A program made the position numbers and the translations under genes. Shown piece after piece: positions 1-8,498 of a DNA stretch of 64,000 nucleotides (positions are counted from its first letter, which is position 1; each line of letters begins with the position of its first letter). The DNA lies in the NCBI RefSeq assembly GCF_009295825.1, contig NZ_WHKF01000002.1, forward strand, positions 186,001 to 250,000. Direction: 5' to 3'. The stretch is from Marinifilum sp. N1E240 (GTDB taxonomy: Bacteria; Bacteroidota; Bacteroidia; Bacteroidales; Marinifilaceae). Below the pieces are notes generated by a model. It saw only the letters and a list, made by a program, of their open reading frames with translations. It ran no database searches and was not told the origin of the DNA.

Positions 1-344
1 AGAGGAATCAAAGCCCAGTTTCTTTTTCCAATTTTAACAGGTCCTTTTTTTACTTGAATAAATTCAGGAAGTTCACCTTTGAAAATATCTTTATCCATTT
101 CAAGTTTTAAAGAAGTTGAATTTTTGTTTGAATAGATAATTCCATTTAATTCATCAACAAAAAGTATTGGAACATCCAAACTACATCCCCAAAGTAGTCC
201 GTTGTCATTATTACAAATTTCTGTGGTTTCGTCCAATATTTTTTTAATCTCATCGGATGTATAGATCTGATTTGCTCCGATGGACATTTGAAAACTCGCT
301 ATTATTACAGAGAGTATCATCAGCAAATTTTTTGTGGTCTTCAT
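1..344 (-). CDS. Secreted protein of unknown function, C-terminus cut by window edge
   Basis: The minus-strand reading frame is open from an ATG at 344 to the window edge, giving about 114 residues without a stop. The protein opens with a signal peptide (MKTTKNLLMILSVIIASF), so it is probably exported. The visible mature part contains a segment with three nearby Asn and two Cys (EICNNDNGLLWGC, about residues 45-57) and alternating charged and hydrophobic stretches. I do not recognise the family. The next gene is divergent, about 350 bp away. Confidence 0.6.
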   Translation of the reverse strand, partial: MKTTKNLLMILSVIIASFQMSIGANQIYTSDEIKKILDETTEICNNDNGLLWGCSLDVPILFVDELNGIIYSNKNSTSLKLEMDKDIFKGELPEFIQVKKGPVKIGKRNWALIP

Positions 345-693
345 CTCGTTTTGGTTATTAATTCAATTCGTTACACGTATCTGTGATTATTATCACTTGT
401 TTGTAATATTGTTAGTAGGTTCAATGGTTATTGATCAGTTTTCATGCCAATAAGTGCAATGTGTTAATTAAGAGGAGCTTAGTAGGATGGCGGGTTGGAT
501 GTTTGATATTTTTATTGTTGTGTATCGTACAGTTTGTGTTCGCTTGTGAACATGAGTAGCAATCTGTAATTGAAAAGTATGAAATATTGCAAGAATTCAG
601 ATTATTCAGTATCTTAAAATATATTCATTATTAAATATGATGAATATTCGAAATGATGATATCTAAATTTAATAAACTATACATTGTAAAGAA
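345..693. other. Divergent intergenic region
   Basis: About 350 bp between two divergent genes. No open frame of useful length. The only structure seen is an imperfect dyad just before the antiporter gene: ATATTCAT at 621-628 and its reverse complement ATGAATAT at 640-647. It could be an operator, but nothing independent supports that. Confidence 0.4.
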
Positions 694-2712
694 ATGGGTG
701 AATCTGTGGAAATATTGATGGTTTTGACTGGATTTATTATTGTAGCTGTTGCTGCTAATAGAATTGCTACATATTTTCCTAAGGTGAAATTACCTGTTAT
801 TACAGGATTACTTTTTATTGGAATTTTATCAGGACCTTATATCTTGAATTTAATTCCATCGGAGTCAATTCCCAAATTGTATTTTTTAAATGAGGTATCG
901 CTTTCATTTATTGCTTTTGCAGCTGGTGCTGAATTGTATTTGAAAGATTTAAAGGGAAGAATGAGGAGTATCAAATGGATGACAATAGGACAGTTAGTGT
1001 TTACATTTGGTATAAGTGTTGCAGTCGTACTTTTAATTTCGGAGCGTATACAGTTTATGTCCGACATGTCATTTGAATTTAAAATGGCAATTGCATTGTT
1101 GATGGGAACTGTTTTTGTAACTCGTTCACCAGCATCGGCAATAGCGGTTATTAATGAGTTGAGAGCCAAAGGGCCATTTACGCAAACAGCAATTGGGGTT
1201 ACTGTGATTAAGGATGTTTTGGTTATCATATTATTTACCATTTGTTTTGCTGTAGCCGATGCTCTGATAACCAATGTGCCTTTTGATGTTTGGTTGGTTA
1301 TTATTTTAATGGGTGAACTTTGTTTATCTATTTTTTTAGGTTTTGTATTAGGACAGCTGATGAACTTTATTCTAGCTGTAAATATGATTACCAAACTTAA
1401 GGCATTGTTTATAGTTCTTTCAGGTTACAGTATCTATTTACTGGCGGCTTTAGTGCATAATAAAAGTTTGTTATGGTTTGGTTTTGATATTTATATTGAA
1501 CCTCTTTTAATTTGTATTCTTGGTAGTTTTGTTGTAGTGAATTTTGGAAAAAACAGACGTGAATTCAATAAGATTATTGAAATGATAGTCCCATTAATTT
1601 ACGTTTTGTTCTATACCTTAACAGGTGCTTCGGTTAAATTAGATATCTTACAAAATACATGGGCAGTTGCATTAATCTTTTTTGTAATAAGACTTGTAAG
1701 TATTGCAATTGGAGCCTATGTAGGAGGTGCTTTAGGAGGTAATCCTAATTATTATAATAAGATTTTTTGGATGCCATTTGTAACTCAAGCTGGTGTTGCC
1801 ATAGGATTGGTTTCTGTTATTGCTGCAAAGTATCCAGTTTGGGGAGCTCAGTTTTCTACCATTTTAATTGCAGTTATTGTGTTGAATGAAATAGTTGGAC
1901 CACCTTTATTTAAATGGTCTATATTACTGGTGGGCGAGAGTCATAAACAAAGAGAGTTGCAACACGAAAACAGGGTGAAAAAAGCATTGATTTTTGGATT
2001 GGAAGGTCAGTCGCTGGCACTAGCCAGGCAACTAACAGATCATGATTGGAAGGTGAAGTTGGTAACGCGGAGTAAAGATAAAGCCAATTTGGAATATCAA
2101 GGTGTTAGGGTGATTCATATTGAGGATTTTTCACTTAAACATTTGCAATCAATTGGTACAGAAGGTGCTGATGCTCTGGTGCTTTTAAATCAGGATGAGG
2201 ACAACTTAAAAATTTGTGAATTGGCTTATGAACATTTTGGAACCAGAGATGTTGTGGTAAGAGTTAATGAGCGTAATTTCATTAATAAATTTCATGAATT
2301 GGGTGCTTTAATCGTTGAGCCCTCTACGGTTATGGTAAGTCTAATGGACCATTTGGTTCGATCGCCAATAGCAACATCATTACTTTTAGGAATGGAAGAA
2401 AATCAGGATACAATTGATGTAGAAATGCAGAACCATGAATTGCATGGCACAGCGATTAGAGATTTACAAATTCCAACAGATCTCATAATTTTAGCAACAA
2501 AGAGGAATCAGAACACTTTAATTTCAACAGGATATACCCGTTTGCGACTAGGAGATGTTCTTACTGTTGTTGGTTCCATTTCTAGTATCGAAAAGTTTAG
2601 ATTGAAAATGGAAAATAACGAGGCTTCCGATTATAAGAAAATATGGTTTGCGGGTAAAACAATTTCTTTTAAGCGAAAGCCATTTCAATCCGATTCAGAA
2701 TCACCAGGTTAA
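694..2712 (+). CDS. CPA2-family cation:proton antiporter with RCK (TrkA-N/TrkA-C) domains
   Basis: A 672-residue inner-membrane protein. Residues about 5-415 form a run of hydrophobic helices typical of the Na+/H+ exchanger (KefB/NhaS-like) fold. Residues about 430-550 are a TrkA-N nucleotide-binding domain, with KALIFGLEGQSLALARQL as its Rossmann start, and about 560-650 a TrkA-C domain ending in a typical GDVLTVVG strand. The layout predicts monovalent cation/proton exchange gated by a nucleotide on the RCK module; the ion cannot be read from sequence. It stands alone on the plus strand, and its last 12 bp overlap the 3' end of the convergent TPR gene. Confidence 0.88.
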   Translation: MGESVEILMVLTGFIIVAVAANRIATYFPKVKLPVITGLLFIGILSGPYILNLIPSESIPKLYFLNEVSLSFIAFAAGAELYLKDLKGRMRSIKWMTIGQLVFTFGISVAVVLLISERIQFMSDMSFEFKMAIALLMGTVFVTRSPASAIAVINELRAKGPFTQTAIGVTVIKDVLVIILFTICFAVADALITNVPFDVWLVIILMGELCLSIFLGFVLGQLMNFILAVNMITKLKALFIVLSGYSIYLLAALVHNKSLLWFGFDIYIEPLLICILGSFVVVNFGKNRREFNKIIEMIVPLIYVLFYTLTGASVKLDILQNTWAVALIFFVIRLVSIAIGAYVGGALGGNPNYYNKIFWMPFVTQAGVAIGLVSVIAAKYPVWGAQFSTILIAVIVLNEIVGPPLFKWSILLVGESHKQRELQHENRVKKALIFGLEGQSLALARQLTDHDWKVKLVTRSKDKANLEYQGVRVIHIEDFSLKHLQSIGTEGADALVLLNQDEDNLKICELAYEHFGTRDVVVRVNERNFINKFHELGALIVEPSTVMVSLMDHLVRSPIATSLLLGMEENQDTIDVEMQNHELHGTAIRDLQIPTDLIILATKRNQNTLISTGYTRLRLGDVLTVVGSISSIEKFRLKMENNEASDYKKIWFAGKTISFKRKPFQSDSESPG

Positions 2713-3276
2713 AAATACAGTGGTCCAAAATGCTAAAGGAACAACTGTATTCCAAATAACCTCTTCTCTATGACGTGCTCGCATCATTCTTTCATTTTCA
2801 ACACGATATCTTAATTCCATCAGTTTTTCCTGATTTCTTTCAAATGCAATATCTCTTTCTTTTTGTATGTTGTCAAGGTAAATTATTGCTTCTCTGCTTT
2901 TGGATGGATTGGAGTTCATGACTTCGACTAAATCGTATTCTGCTGCATCCAGTTGATTGACGTGATAATATGCCATACCTCGTTGCAAACGTACTTCAGT
3001 TAAGTATGGTTTTTTATTTAATACATGATTAAAATCCAGAATCGCCTCGTTGTATTTTTTTAATTGCATTTTGGCGTAACCTCTATCCTGAAATATGGTG
3101 GGGTAGTAAGGCATGATATAAATTGCAGTATCTAAGTGAGGTATTGCTTGTTCATATTTTCCTTCAAGAATTAGCATTCTCCCTTTATCGTGATATTTCA
3201 TGTATCGCTCTACATTTTGTGCAAATATCGCGTAACAAAATAATAGGCTGAATATGAATAGAAACGATTTTTTCAT
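2701..3276 (-). CDS. Secreted TPR-repeat protein
   Basis: A 191-residue protein with a signal peptide ending in FAQ (about residues 1-19). Three tetratricopeptide repeats follow at about residues 24-125, with recognisable A-x-x-x-L/Y-A positions such as YEQAIPHLDTAIYIMPYYP and YNEAILDFNHVLNKKPYL. Next is a charged helix (about 135-170), and the C-terminus is hydrophobic (about 172-190) and may anchor the protein. TPRs mediate protein-protein contacts; no partner can be named. The stop codon lies inside the last codons of the convergent antiporter gene. Confidence 0.75.
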   Translation of the reverse strand: MKKSFLFIFSLLFCYAIFAQNVERYMKYHDKGRMLILEGKYEQAIPHLDTAIYIMPYYPTIFQDRGYAKMQLKKYNEAILDFNHVLNKKPYLTEVRLQRGMAYYHVNQLDAAEYDLVEVMNSNPSKSREAIIYLDNIQKERDIAFERNQEKLMELRYRVENERMMRARHREEVIWNTVVPLAFWTTVFLTW

Positions 3277-3339
3277 TGGTGTATTATTTACTTATTAAAC
3301 GATATGGAGTGTACATAAATTGTACCAAAAGTGCACAAA

Positions 3340-3370
3340 AAAACCCTTCTATATAAATTCGAAGGGTTTT
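3340..3370 (-). terminator. Rho-independent terminator after the Cys/Lys-rich gene
   Basis: A 9-bp stem (AAACCCTTC at 3341-3349, GAAGGGTTT at 3361-3369) with an 11-nt loop. On the minus strand a run of seven T follows the stem, 20 bp after the stop of the gene ending at 3390. Confidence 0.8.
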
Positions 3371-3389
3371 GTAAGTTATTTTGTTATCC

Positions 3390-3734
3390 TTATGATTTCT
3401 TGCAACATTCTTTCTGACAGTTTGCGTCGCATTTTTTCTTTGCACTTGCTTCTTTAGTACAAGCTTCTTTTTTGCACTCAGAACCACATTTTTTTGCTTT
3501 AGCAGTTTTCGAACACTCCTTTTTCGAGCAATCTTTTTTTGCTTTTTTACAGCAGGCTTTTTTTTCTGCTTTCGCTTCTTTTTTAACTTTTTTATCTTTC
3601 TTTTGTTCTTGATCCTGGTCGTTATCCTGAGTTAAAACAATATCGTTATCAGTAGTAATGGTAACAGGTTGAATAGCAATACTCACTGCACTAATCGCAA
3701 AAACAAATACAAGGCTAAATAATAATTTTTTCAT
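3390..3734 (-). CDS. Small secreted Lys/Cys-rich protein, possible metal binder
   Basis: A 114-residue protein with a clear signal peptide (MKKLLFSLVFVFAISAVSIA), then an acidic Asp/Gln stretch (about residues 28-44). The remaining 70 residues are almost entirely Lys, Ala, Glu and Cys: 11 Cys, several as CC or CxxxC, spaced by Lys. Such tails occur in exported metal-binding or metal-responsive proteins of Bacteroidetes, but the composition alone does not fix a function. The gene is divergent from the sensor kinase at 3916, with 181 bp between starts, which suggests but does not prove control by that two-component system. It has its own terminator. Confidence 0.7.
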   Translation of the reverse strand: MKKLLFSLVFVFAISAVSIAIQPVTITTDNDIVLTQDNDQDQEQKKDKKVKKEAKAEKKACCKKAKKDCSKKECSKTAKAKKCGSECKKEACTKEASAKKKCDANCQKECCKKS

Positions 3735-3862
3735 TGTTATAATTTTTAAATGTTAATTAATCCGTTTAGTTTTTTATTGAATTGTTTAGTAAAGAACGTA
3801 AAAGATCTTTTTATCTCTTGTTAATGAATTGTTAAAGCATAATTAACTTTTAAAAAATAAGC

Positions 3863-3870
3863 TAACTTTG
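3863..3870 (+). promoter_or_regulatory. Bacteroidetes -7 element before the sensor kinase
   Basis: TAACTTTG matches the primary sigma factor -7 consensus TAnnTTTG and lies 45 nt before the start at 3916. No good -33 TTTG at the usual spacing is visible. Confidence 0.45.
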
Positions 3871-3915
3871 AATTGTTAAAAATACCATAAAACATAGACA
3901 TTCAGACGATAATAC

Positions 3916-5184
3916 ATGATTGGTTCATTTAGAAATATAATTGACAAAATAAGTACTTATAGAATACAGATATTCATTGGAGTATCAGTTATTGTTCTCA
4001 TTTTATTGCTTTTAATTCAAATTAGATGGATTAGTAGAGCCAGAAGCTTAAATGAAGAACAGTTTAATCATAGAGTAGGTATGGCATTGCACGAGTCGGT
4101 TGACGAATTCACGAAAGATCGTCAAAGTTGTGAAGCCATGAGAGCCTACATGAATAAATCAAAGTTTGATGCTAACGACAGTGCTTTGCTTGAATCTGAA
4201 GTGGATAGATTGGATTCTATTATTAAGGAACAATTTCAAAATTATCAAATTCAATCGCCATATAATATTGAGGTTTTAACAACTGCAGATGAACAACCAA
4301 GAAGCAAGTGTTTTTATTATAGTTTAAGAAAAGCATTGAGTCATGATAAAGCTGTTCTTAATGTGTATTTTCAAAAGCGTGAACAAAGTTTGATGGATAG
4401 CATGGGCAGTATGTTTATTTTATCAATGATATTGATTTTAATTTTGTTTGCTTTTTTTAGTATTACAGTTTTCTCCTTAATAAAGGATAAGAAAATACTG
4501 GGGCGCACTACAGACTTAATTAATAATATAGCTCACGAATTTAAAACACCCATGGCAACTATTGCCTTGGCAGGAAAAATGTTGGGGCGTGAGAAAATTT
4601 ATTCCGATAGTAATCAGGTTGTTCATTATTCCAATATGATCTCTACTGAGAATAACAGATTAAAAAAACAGATCGATCAGTTACTTAAGCTTTCTTGTAT
4701 TGAGCGAGGAGAATTACAGATGAATTCGAACTCTTTTCATGCCCATTCTATTTTGGAGGAGTGTTCAGAAGCGCTTTCGGTTCGCATTTCGGAACGTGAA
4801 GGGACTATGATTTTTAACAAAAATGCCAAGAATGATTTAATTAAAGGAGATCAGGAATTAATTCAGAACGTAATGTTCAATTTATTGGATAATGCAATGA
4901 AATATTCTACAGAAAAGCCTGAAATCACAATAGAAACTAAAAATGTAAATGGAGATTTCCGAGTTTTCGTATCCGATAAAGGAATTGGAATGACCAAGGA
5001 AGAACAGAAACAAATATTTGAAAGATATTATCGTGCTCCAACTGGTGATCGTCACGATGTAAAAGGTTTTGGTATAGGATTATCGTATTCTCGGATGATA
5101 ATTGATGCACATAAAGGTTCAATAAATGTTTGGAGTAAACGAAATTTTGGAAGTACATTTACAGTAATTCTACCTCAAGCGTAA
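3916..5184 (+). CDS. Membrane sensor histidine kinase
   Basis: A 422-residue protein with one N-terminal membrane helix (about 16-37), a periplasmic sensor region of about 125 residues, and a second helix (about 165-190). The kinase core has the phospho-acceptor His in AHEFKTP (His207), the N box NVMFNLLDNAMKYS (about 319-332), the G1 box SDKGIGM (about 353-359) and the G2 box GFGIGLSYS (about 385-393). It should phosphorylate the OmpR-type regulator encoded 8 bp downstream. The periplasmic domain matches no sensor fold I recognise. The divergent secreted Cys/Lys-rich protein is a candidate target or signal partner (inference). Confidence 0.93.
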   Translation: MIGSFRNIIDKISTYRIQIFIGVSVIVLILLLLIQIRWISRARSLNEEQFNHRVGMALHESVDEFTKDRQSCEAMRAYMNKSKFDANDSALLESEVDRLDSIIKEQFQNYQIQSPYNIEVLTTADEQPRSKCFYYSLRKALSHDKAVLNVYFQKREQSLMDSMGSMFILSMILILILFAFFSITVFSLIKDKKILGRTTDLINNIAHEFKTPMATIALAGKMLGREKIYSDSNQVVHYSNMISTENNRLKKQIDQLLKLSCIERGELQMNSNSFHAHSILEECSEALSVRISEREGTMIFNKNAKNDLIKGDQELIQNVMFNLLDNAMKYSTEKPEITIETKNVNGDFRVFVSDKGIGMTKEEQKQIFERYYRAPTGDRHDVKGFGIGLSYSRMIIDAHKGSINVWSKRNFGSTFTVILPQA

Positions 5185-5192
5185 ATTTAAGT

Positions 5193-5891
5193 ATGAGTAA
5201 AAATTTATTTAGAAATATACTACTAGTCGAGGATGACCCTAATCTTGGACAAATATTACATGATTTTTTAGAGATGGAAGGATTCACTGTAACTCTTGCC
5301 AGAGATGGAGAAGAAGGGTTTGATGAATTCGCAAAATCTGAGTTTAATTTGTGTCTCTTGGATGTTATGCTTCCTAAACTCGATGGTTTTTCTTTGGGAA
5401 GAAAGATTCGAAAACTAAATGAAGATGTTCCAATTATTTTCCTTACAGCAAAATCCTTAAAGGAAGACAAGCTAAAAGGGTTTGATTTAGGAGGTGATGA
5501 TTACATTACCAAACCTTTTGATGAGGAAGAATTGGTGAGAAGGATTAATGCAGTATTAAAACGTTCGGGAGCTCAGGCGGAACCGTCCGAAATGCAATTT
5601 AAGTTGGGAAAATTCGATTACAATCATATCAATCTTACTTTAACTATTGATAGTAAAGAATCACGTATCACTCAAAAAGAGGGAGAAGTGCTGTATTTGT
5701 TATTGCAAAGCAAAAATAATGTACTACGAAGAGAGGATATTTTGGTTAAAGTTTGGGGCGAAAATGATTATTTTATGGGACGAAGTTTAGATGTGTTCAT
5801 TACTAAACTCCGCAAACACCTTAAGCCCGATCCTCAAGTTAAAATTGAGAATGTACATGGTGTTGGATTTATATTGTCGGATGATAATTAA
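5193..5891 (+). CDS. OmpR/PhoB-family response regulator
   Basis: A 232-residue protein. The receiver domain (about 8-122) has the acidic pair Asp14/Asp15, the phosphorylation site Asp57 (LLDVMLPKLDGF) and the conserved Lys in YITKPF. A winged-helix DNA-binding domain (about 135-230) contains RREDILVKVWG and the typical end VHGVGFIL. It starts 8 bp after the kinase stop, so the two form a kinase-regulator operon. Confidence 0.95.
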   Translation: MSKNLFRNILLVEDDPNLGQILHDFLEMEGFTVTLARDGEEGFDEFAKSEFNLCLLDVMLPKLDGFSLGRKIRKLNEDVPIIFLTAKSLKEDKLKGFDLGGDDYITKPFDEEELVRRINAVLKRSGAQAEPSEMQFKLGKFDYNHINLTLTIDSKESRITQKEGEVLYLLLQSKNNVLRREDILVKVWGENDYFMGRSLDVFITKLRKHLKPDPQVKIENVHGVGFILSDDN

Positions 5892-5925
5892 TTTTCTTTT
5901 TTAATATTTGTCGAAAGTAAAATAG

Positions 5926-5933
5926 TAATTTTG
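5926..5933 (+). promoter_or_regulatory. Bacteroidetes -7 element before yggS
   Basis: TAATTTTG, 29 nt before the start at 5963. A TTTG lies at 5907-5910, but the 15-nt spacer is shorter than the usual 19. Confidence 0.5.
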
Positions 5934-5962
5934 GGTTTTAAATTTCAAAAAATAATATTGGT

Positions 5963-6637
5963 ATGAGCATACCTCAAAAAATAAAGGAGATAGTAAATTC
6001 GATTCCTCAAAATGTAAAATTGGTGGCGGTTTCAAAGACTAAACCAAATGAAGATATCATGGAAGCATATGAGGGTGGATACAGAATATTTGGAGAAAAT
6101 AAACCTCAAGAGCTTACCAGAAAATATAATGAATTACCTAAGGATATTGAATGGCATATGATTGGTCATTTGCAAAGTAATAAGGTGAAATACATTGCTT
6201 CTTTTGTAAGTCTAATTCACGCTGTTGATAGTATAAAGCTTTTAAAAGAAATAAATAAACAAGCGCAAAAAAACAATAGAATTATCGATTGTTTATTTCA
6301 GTTTCATATTGCTGATGAACAAACAAAATTCGGATTTTCATTACCCGAAGCAGAGGAAGTAATAAATTCAGAAACTTTTAAAGGATTCGAGAATATTCGA
6401 ATAACTGGAGTTATGGGGATGGCTACATTTACGGATAATGAAGATCAAATAAAAAAGGAATTTCAAAACCTTAAATTCATATTTGATCAACTTAAGACGA
6501 AACATTTTCAAGATATTAATGAGTTTAAGGAGATTTCGATGGGTATGTCAGGAGATTACCGACTTGCCATTGAAGAGGGGAGTACTATGGTAAGAGTTGG
6601 AAGTACCATTTTTGGAGCTCGAAATTACACTGTATAA
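5963..6637 (+). CDS. yggS: YggS/PROSC-family pyridoxal-phosphate homeostasis protein
   Basis: A 224-residue single-domain alanine-racemase-like barrel. The PLP-binding lysine is Lys25 in VAVSKTKP, followed by the family signatures FGENKPQEL and WHMIGHLQSNKVKYI. The C-terminal SMGMSGDYRLAIEEGSTMVR and VGSTIFGAR match the phosphate-binding end of the fold. The family binds PLP in the cytoplasm and tunes vitamin B6 and amino-acid pools; no catalytic reaction is established. It has its own -7 element. Confidence 0.93.
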   Translation: MSIPQKIKEIVNSIPQNVKLVAVSKTKPNEDIMEAYEGGYRIFGENKPQELTRKYNELPKDIEWHMIGHLQSNKVKYIASFVSLIHAVDSIKLLKEINKQAQKNNRIIDCLFQFHIADEQTKFGFSLPEAEEVINSETFKGFENIRITGVMGMATFTDNEDQIKKEFQNLKFIFDQLKTKHFQDINEFKEISMGMSGDYRLAIEEGSTMVRVGSTIFGARNYTV

Positions 6638-6679
6638 TCTAAACTTTTTTGTTCGGATCGAATTTCTATTTTAAATCAT

Positions 6680-6687
6680 TATATTTG
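6680..6687 (+). promoter_or_regulatory. Bacteroidetes -7 element before the DHOD-like gene
   Basis: TATATTTG, 37 nt before the start at 6725. The nearest TTTG upstream (6648-6651) is 28 nt away, too far for a standard -33 element. Confidence 0.45.
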
Positions 6688-6724
6688 TTCGTCAACGTTT
6701 GAAATACAAAAAAATCAAAATACT

Positions 6725-7729
6725 ATGATAAATCTTGAAACCACTTATATGGGATTGCAATTAAAGAATCCTATAATTGTCAGTAGTTCAGGTCTTACTA
6801 ATTCGGTAAGAAAAATCAAAATTATTGAAGAAAAGGGAGCAGGAGCAGTTGTTCTTAAATCTTTGTTCGAAGAACAAATTACAAACGAAGCTCGCCACCT
6901 TATAGGAAAAGATCCTGCAAATGTAGGTTATCCTGAAGCCGAAGATTACATTCAAAATTACATTAAGGGCAATTCGGTTTCAAATTATTTGGCTTTGATT
7001 AAAGAGGCTAAAGAAGCTGTTTCGATTCCTGTAATTGCTAGTATCAACTGTGTTTCTTCATCTGATTGGACACAATTTGCAAAGGAAATTGAAAAGGCTG
7101 GTGCAGATGCAATTGAACTGAATGCTTTTATTGTACCGAACGATAGAAATATGAGTTCAACTGATTATGAGCAGTTGTATTACGATATTTTTAATGCAGT
7201 TAAAAAAGAGGTAAATATTCCGATATCGATGAAATTGGGTATTTATTTTACCAATTTGTTCTCATTGGCAAACCGTTTGAATGCTGATGGAGCCGATTCT
7301 TTGGTGTTGTTTAATAGATTTTACGAACCTGATATCGATATTAATGAAATGAAAATCACAAGTGCAGAGGTATTAAGTACTGCTGGTGATATTCGAAGAT
7401 CTTTACGTTGGGTTGGTATGTTATCTGATAAAATTAAAGGAATCGATATTTCTGCATCAACGGGTATTCATAGTGGTGAAGCTGCAATTAAGCAGTTGTT
7501 AGCTGGTGCTAAAACTATTCAAATTTGTTCTACGGTTTATGAGCATGGTTTCGATCAGGTAACAAAACTTCTTGAGGAGATTACAGCTTGGATGAATAAA
7601 AAGGAATTCAAATCAGTTGATGAATTTAGAGGTAAGTTGAGTTATGGAAATATTCCTGATTCAGCTTTATATGAAAGAGCGCAATTCATGAAATACTTTT
7701 CGAATAACGAAAAAGATGTAATGATATAA
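6725..7729 (+). CDS. Dihydroorotate dehydrogenase-like flavoprotein lacking the catalytic Cys
   Basis: A 334-residue TIM-barrel protein related to class-1 dihydroorotate dehydrogenases, with the start LETTYMGLQLKNPIIVSSSGLT and the FMN-phosphate region DISASTGIHSGEAAIKQLLAGA. In true class-1 enzymes the segment ELNxSCPN carries the catalytic Cys. Here the matching segment reads IELNAFIVPND, with no Cys. It therefore probably binds FMN but either acts on another substrate or uses another base. No pyrimidine genes are nearby. Annotation as pyrD would overstate the evidence. A strong terminator closes the gene. Confidence 0.8.
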   Translation: MINLETTYMGLQLKNPIIVSSSGLTNSVRKIKIIEEKGAGAVVLKSLFEEQITNEARHLIGKDPANVGYPEAEDYIQNYIKGNSVSNYLALIKEAKEAVSIPVIASINCVSSSDWTQFAKEIEKAGADAIELNAFIVPNDRNMSSTDYEQLYYDIFNAVKKEVNIPISMKLGIYFTNLFSLANRLNADGADSLVLFNRFYEPDIDINEMKITSAEVLSTAGDIRRSLRWVGMLSDKIKGIDISASTGIHSGEAAIKQLLAGAKTIQICSTVYEHGFDQVTKLLEEITAWMNKKEFKSVDEFRGKLSYGNIPDSALYERAQFMKYFSNNEKDVMI

Positions 7730-7733
7730 AAAC

Positions 7734-7765
7734 AAAAAGGCTGAATCATTTGATTCAGCCTTTTT
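7734..7765. terminator. Bidirectional hairpin terminator
   Basis: A 15-bp stem (7734-7748 with 7751-7765) flanked by A and T runs on both sides. It lies between the convergent DHOD-like gene and the HEAT-like gene and can serve both. Confidence 0.9.
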
Positions 7766-7769
7766 GTTT

Positions 7770-8291
7770 TTAAAATTGATCCAGAATGTGGATACATTCA
7801 TGAATCATACCTTTCACTTCTTCTGCTGCCACTGGAATGGCATCTTTTAATTTATCTTGTTGAAGTATTTTTTCATTTTCATTAATTTTGCTGGTGAAGT
7901 TTTCAATTACGGTGAATGCCTCAAAAGCTGTTTCAAAATTCGATTGGATTAAAATATCTACAAAAACAGACACGTAAGGAGTAAAATCAATACTCGATTG
8001 CCAGCAAATACCCGTAATCTCTTTTCTAATACTCGAATATTTTTCTTCTGTTATTGCCTTAACAAATATCTCATCTGCTTTTTTATCTTTAACATCAGCC
8101 AGAAATTTTAAGATAGTATCTTTAATTTCTTCGCTTGGTTGCTTTAACAGCAAATCAAATAAGATGACAATATCTTGTAATTGACCTTCTTCACGAAGTT
8201 GATTGATTGAATCGCTTACAACTTTCGCATCGCTTGATTGAAGTCCGGATATTATTTTGCTATGAAGTTCTTTTTTGTTTATCTCGCTCAT
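7770..8291 (-). CDS. Small alpha-helical HEAT-like protein of unknown function
   Basis: A 173-residue, highly charged, all-helical cytoplasmic protein without signal peptide or membrane helix. The helix spacing (DSINQLREEGQLQDIVILFD, then KDTILKFLADVKDKKADEIF, then SVFVDILIQSNFETAFEAF) looks like paired HEAT/ARM helices. Such proteins are conserved as hypotheticals in Bacteroidetes. No catalytic motif is visible. A -7 element lies about 30 nt upstream and the convergent terminator just downstream. Confidence 0.7.
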   Translation of the reverse strand: MSEINKKELHSKIISGLQSSDAKVVSDSINQLREEGQLQDIVILFDLLLKQPSEEIKDTILKFLADVKDKKADEIFVKAITEEKYSSIRKEITGICWQSSIDFTPYVSVFVDILIQSNFETAFEAFTVIENFTSKINENEKILQQDKLKDAIPVAAEEVKGMIHECIHILDQF

Positions 8292-8314
8292 AATTCACTC
8301 ATTTATTATCAATG

Positions 8315-8322
8315 CAAAATTA
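8315..8322 (-). promoter_or_regulatory. Bacteroidetes -7 element before the HEAT-like gene
   Basis: On the minus strand this reads TAATTTTG, 23 nt upstream of the start at 8291. No clear -33 element at standard spacing. Confidence 0.4.
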
Positions 8323-8498
8323 ATAAAATATACTATTACTAATGCATTCAATGAAATTTAACAGGTTTAAGTTTATTTAAAATGAATCATTATTTTAATG
8401 CAATATTTATTGACTTAAAACTGCTTATAATTGAGTTTTTATTGATAAAAAATCGTAATTTAATTTCCATTGATATTTATTAAGCTATTTACGTTTCT

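Noticed and set aside
837-1394. Long open frame on the minus strand inside the antiporter gene
   Set aside because: It is opposite a clear membrane transporter; the protein has no family pattern and its hydrophobic bias mirrors the real gene.
3284-3487. 67-codon minus-strand frame after the Cys/Lys-rich gene
   Set aside because: Overlaps that gene in another frame and runs through its terminator.
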